From positions 1 to 43,530 of the forward strand of contig CAAFWU010000031.1 in NCBI GenBank assembly GCA_900766825.1: a stretch of 43,530 bases of DNA, read 5' to 3'. The DNA comes from Bacteroidales bacterium (GTDB lineage: Bacteria; Bacteroidota; Bacteroidia; Bacteroidales; Marinilabiliaceae). Position numbers and translations under genes: made by a program. Under the pieces are notes generated by a model. That model saw only the letters and a list, made by a program, of their open reading frames with translations, did not search any database and was not told the DNA's origin. Shown in pieces: positions 42,458 through 43,530 of this stretch. Numbering within the stretch: the first letter of the stretch is position 1; every line of letters starts with the position of its first letter.

Positions 42458-43126
42458 ATGCAGAAAGAAACTGAAATTAAAGAGCTTAGGGATGATGAGC
42501 CATTTCCTGGCATTGAGTGTGTTGGCGAAATGGACCGCATTGCACGTGGGGGCAAGATGACAGTAAAGCGTCTGATAGAGGCCTATGGCAAGGGAATTTT
42601 TCCATATTATGCTTTTAGGCTTGAAGAACTTTATTGGTGTTGCCCATTGGATAGATTTGTGATCTTCCCAGAGGAGATACACATTTCACACTCAATGCGG
42701 ACGCTGATGAACAGCGGGCGTTATAGTGTTACGTATGACAAAAGATTTAGTTCGGTTATAATGGGTTGTGCGTTGATTGATGGGCGTCATGACCATATGT
42801 GTGCGTGGTTGGGAGCCGAGGTTATGGAGGCTTATGAGGCTATGCATAAGGCAGGTTTGGCTCATAGTGTTGAGGTTTGGGAGGGAGAGAAGTTGGTTGG
42901 TGGTCTGTATGGGGTTGCACTAAATGGTTTGTTTAGTGGTAGCTTTGCGGGCGAGAGTATGTTTTCGTTGGCACCCAATGCGTCTAAGTTTGCATTGATT
43001 AGTTTAGCTCTGGAGATGCAACGTGGTGGCGGTAGGATTATTGATTGTCAGTATGAAACAGAGCACTTGAGGCGAATGGGGGGTAGACATATTGGTTATG
43101 AGGAGTATTTAGGGTTGATGGGGTAA
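42458..43126 (+). CDS. aat: Leucyl/phenylalanyl-tRNA--protein transferase
   Basis: The 222-residue product has the Aat core: AYGKGIFPYY, WCCPLDRFVIFP, HSVEVWEGEKLVGGLYGVALNG, FAGESMFSLAPNASK and IIDCQYETEHL. It attaches Leu or Phe to N-terminal Arg/Lys and so feeds the N-degron pathway with ClpAP/ClpS. The ATG at 42458 is chosen; it is immediately divergent from the HD-domain gene. Confidence 0.93.
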   Translation: MQKETEIKELRDDEPFPGIECVGEMDRIARGGKMTVKRLIEAYGKGIFPYYAFRLEELYWCCPLDRFVIFPEEIHISHSMRTLMNSGRYSVTYDKRFSSVIMGCALIDGRHDHMCAWLGAEVMEAYEAMHKAGLAHSVEVWEGEKLVGGLYGVALNGLFSGSFAGESMFSLAPNASKFALISLALEMQRGGGRIIDCQYETEHLRRMGGRHIGYEEYLGLMG

Positions 43127-43482
43127 GGGATGGGAGTATCAATTTAATATGTTGCCAGAGGGAATTATATATGTATATTAGTTCAAGAGTTACAAGAATT
43201 TTGAATATTGCATTGTACTTTAATAGCAGAAGCAAGTAATATTATCTTAAAATTAATCAGTACATTTTCTGTTTAATGCACACATATTAGCTTTGCATTA
43301 GCAACGCAACTAATTGGCTAACAGCACCAACTATAACTATTAATATTAAAACGATAATACTTAAAGACAATAAAAATACCCAAAGCCTCCAGTAATAAAC
43401 GAATATTGGAGGATAATACTCCCCAATTTTTAGACAACTCAAAGAGAAAGGTTTTTATCTTTGAAAAATAAGAAAAAAAAAA
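43127..43482. other. AT-rich interval leading to an insertion sequence
   Basis: No gene. An imperfect stem CCTCCAGTA/TATTGGAGG (43386-43394 with 43404-43412) precedes an IS-like stretch (ACTCCCCAATTTTTAGACA, about 43418-43436), which resembles the ends of IS3/IS150-type elements. Confidence 0.5.
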
Positions 43483-43530
43483 ATGGGCAGGAAAAGTAAG
43501 TATAATTCTTCTTTCAAGCACAAGGTGGTC
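43410..43530 (+). mobile_element. Left end of an IS3-family element (partial)
   Basis: The segment starts near an IS150-like terminal sequence (ACTCCCCAATTTTTAGACA, recalled resemblance) and runs into the transposase start. The exact left boundary is not determined. The element is cut off by the window end, so its other end and target-site duplication cannot be seen. Confidence 0.45.
43483..43530 (+). CDS. Transposase OrfA, 5' end (IS3 family), partial
   Basis: Sixteen codons remain: MGRKSKYNSSFKHKVV, then the window ends. This start resembles IS3-family helix-turn-helix transposase subunits (MGRKSKY-S-EFK-KVV type). The ATG follows an A-rich stretch. The rest of the gene is outside the window. 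Confidence 0.6.
   Translation, partial: MGRKSKYNSSFKHKVV

Noticed and set aside
1..43530. CRISPR arrays, tRNA and rRNA genes
   Set aside because: No regularly spaced repeats and no cloverleaf or rRNA core sequences were recognised when reading both strands.

Overview
The window looks like chromosomal DNA from a member of the order Bacteroidales (phylum Bacteroidota). Several independent signs agree. Promoters with a Bacteroidota-type -7 box (TAnnTTTG) and a -33 TTTG/TTG about 20 bases upstream precede the HU, OmpX-like, pflB and other units. A 28-residue Lys/Arg-rich protein resembling the Bacteroidota-specific ribosomal protein bL38 lies between HU and an RNase E/G gene. There is a GldD-type lipoprotein next to ssb and a phosphopantetheinyl transferase, a PcrB-type prenylglyceryl phosphate synthase, an ftsK-lolA pair, and many lipoproteins. 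Genus cannot be set from sequence reading alone.

Layout. From 0.3 to 27.3 kb every intact gene is on the minus strand. In order of coordinate these are: a cytoplasmic GH13 amylase; a likely polyamine/peptide operon transcribed from 9.7 kb down to 2.3 kb (nucleoside phosphorylase, pepD dipeptidase, Sel1-repeat lipoprotein, agmatine deiminase aguA, N-carbamoylputrescine amidase aguB, M3 peptidyl-dipeptidase lipoprotein); a decayed phage-like gene at 9.8-10.5 kb on the plus strand; a pseudo-phosphatase, pflA and pflB (anaerobic pyruvate cleavage); a Nim-like flavoprotein and a GNAT acetyltransferase; a 59-residue winged-helix protein and a bile-acid/sodium-symporter-family transporter; rng, the bL38-like protein and HU; a small membrane protein; a DivIC/FtsB-like protein flanked by two G10 tracts; an M23 peptidase; an SGNH esterase; fabG; and a sirtuin.

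A secreted PL1 pectate lyase follows on the plus strand (27.5 kb). With the SGNH esterase, which resembles rhamnogalacturonan acetylesterases, it suggests use of plant pectin. The minus strand then carries an OmpX-like porin, a nitroreductase and a kinase-lrgA-lrgB operon. From 32.8 to 41.8 kb genes run on the plus strand: ssb, gldD, PPTase, pcrB, a 400-base interval with a strong promoter and possible structured RNA, a class IV aminotransferase, an unknown lipoprotein, ftsK and lolA. The end holds an HD-domain gene and aat, divergent with one base between their start codons, and then the first 16 codons of an IS3-type transposase.

Most of the window is ordinary core genome. The points most worth a second look are the alkaline-phosphatase-fold protein that has lost nearly all catalytic residues, the possible RNA at 36.2-36.45 kb, the homopolymeric G/C tracts in non-coding DNA, the zero-gap divergent hd/aat pair, and the hairpin-rich leader of rng. 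No CRISPR array, tRNA or rRNA gene was seen.
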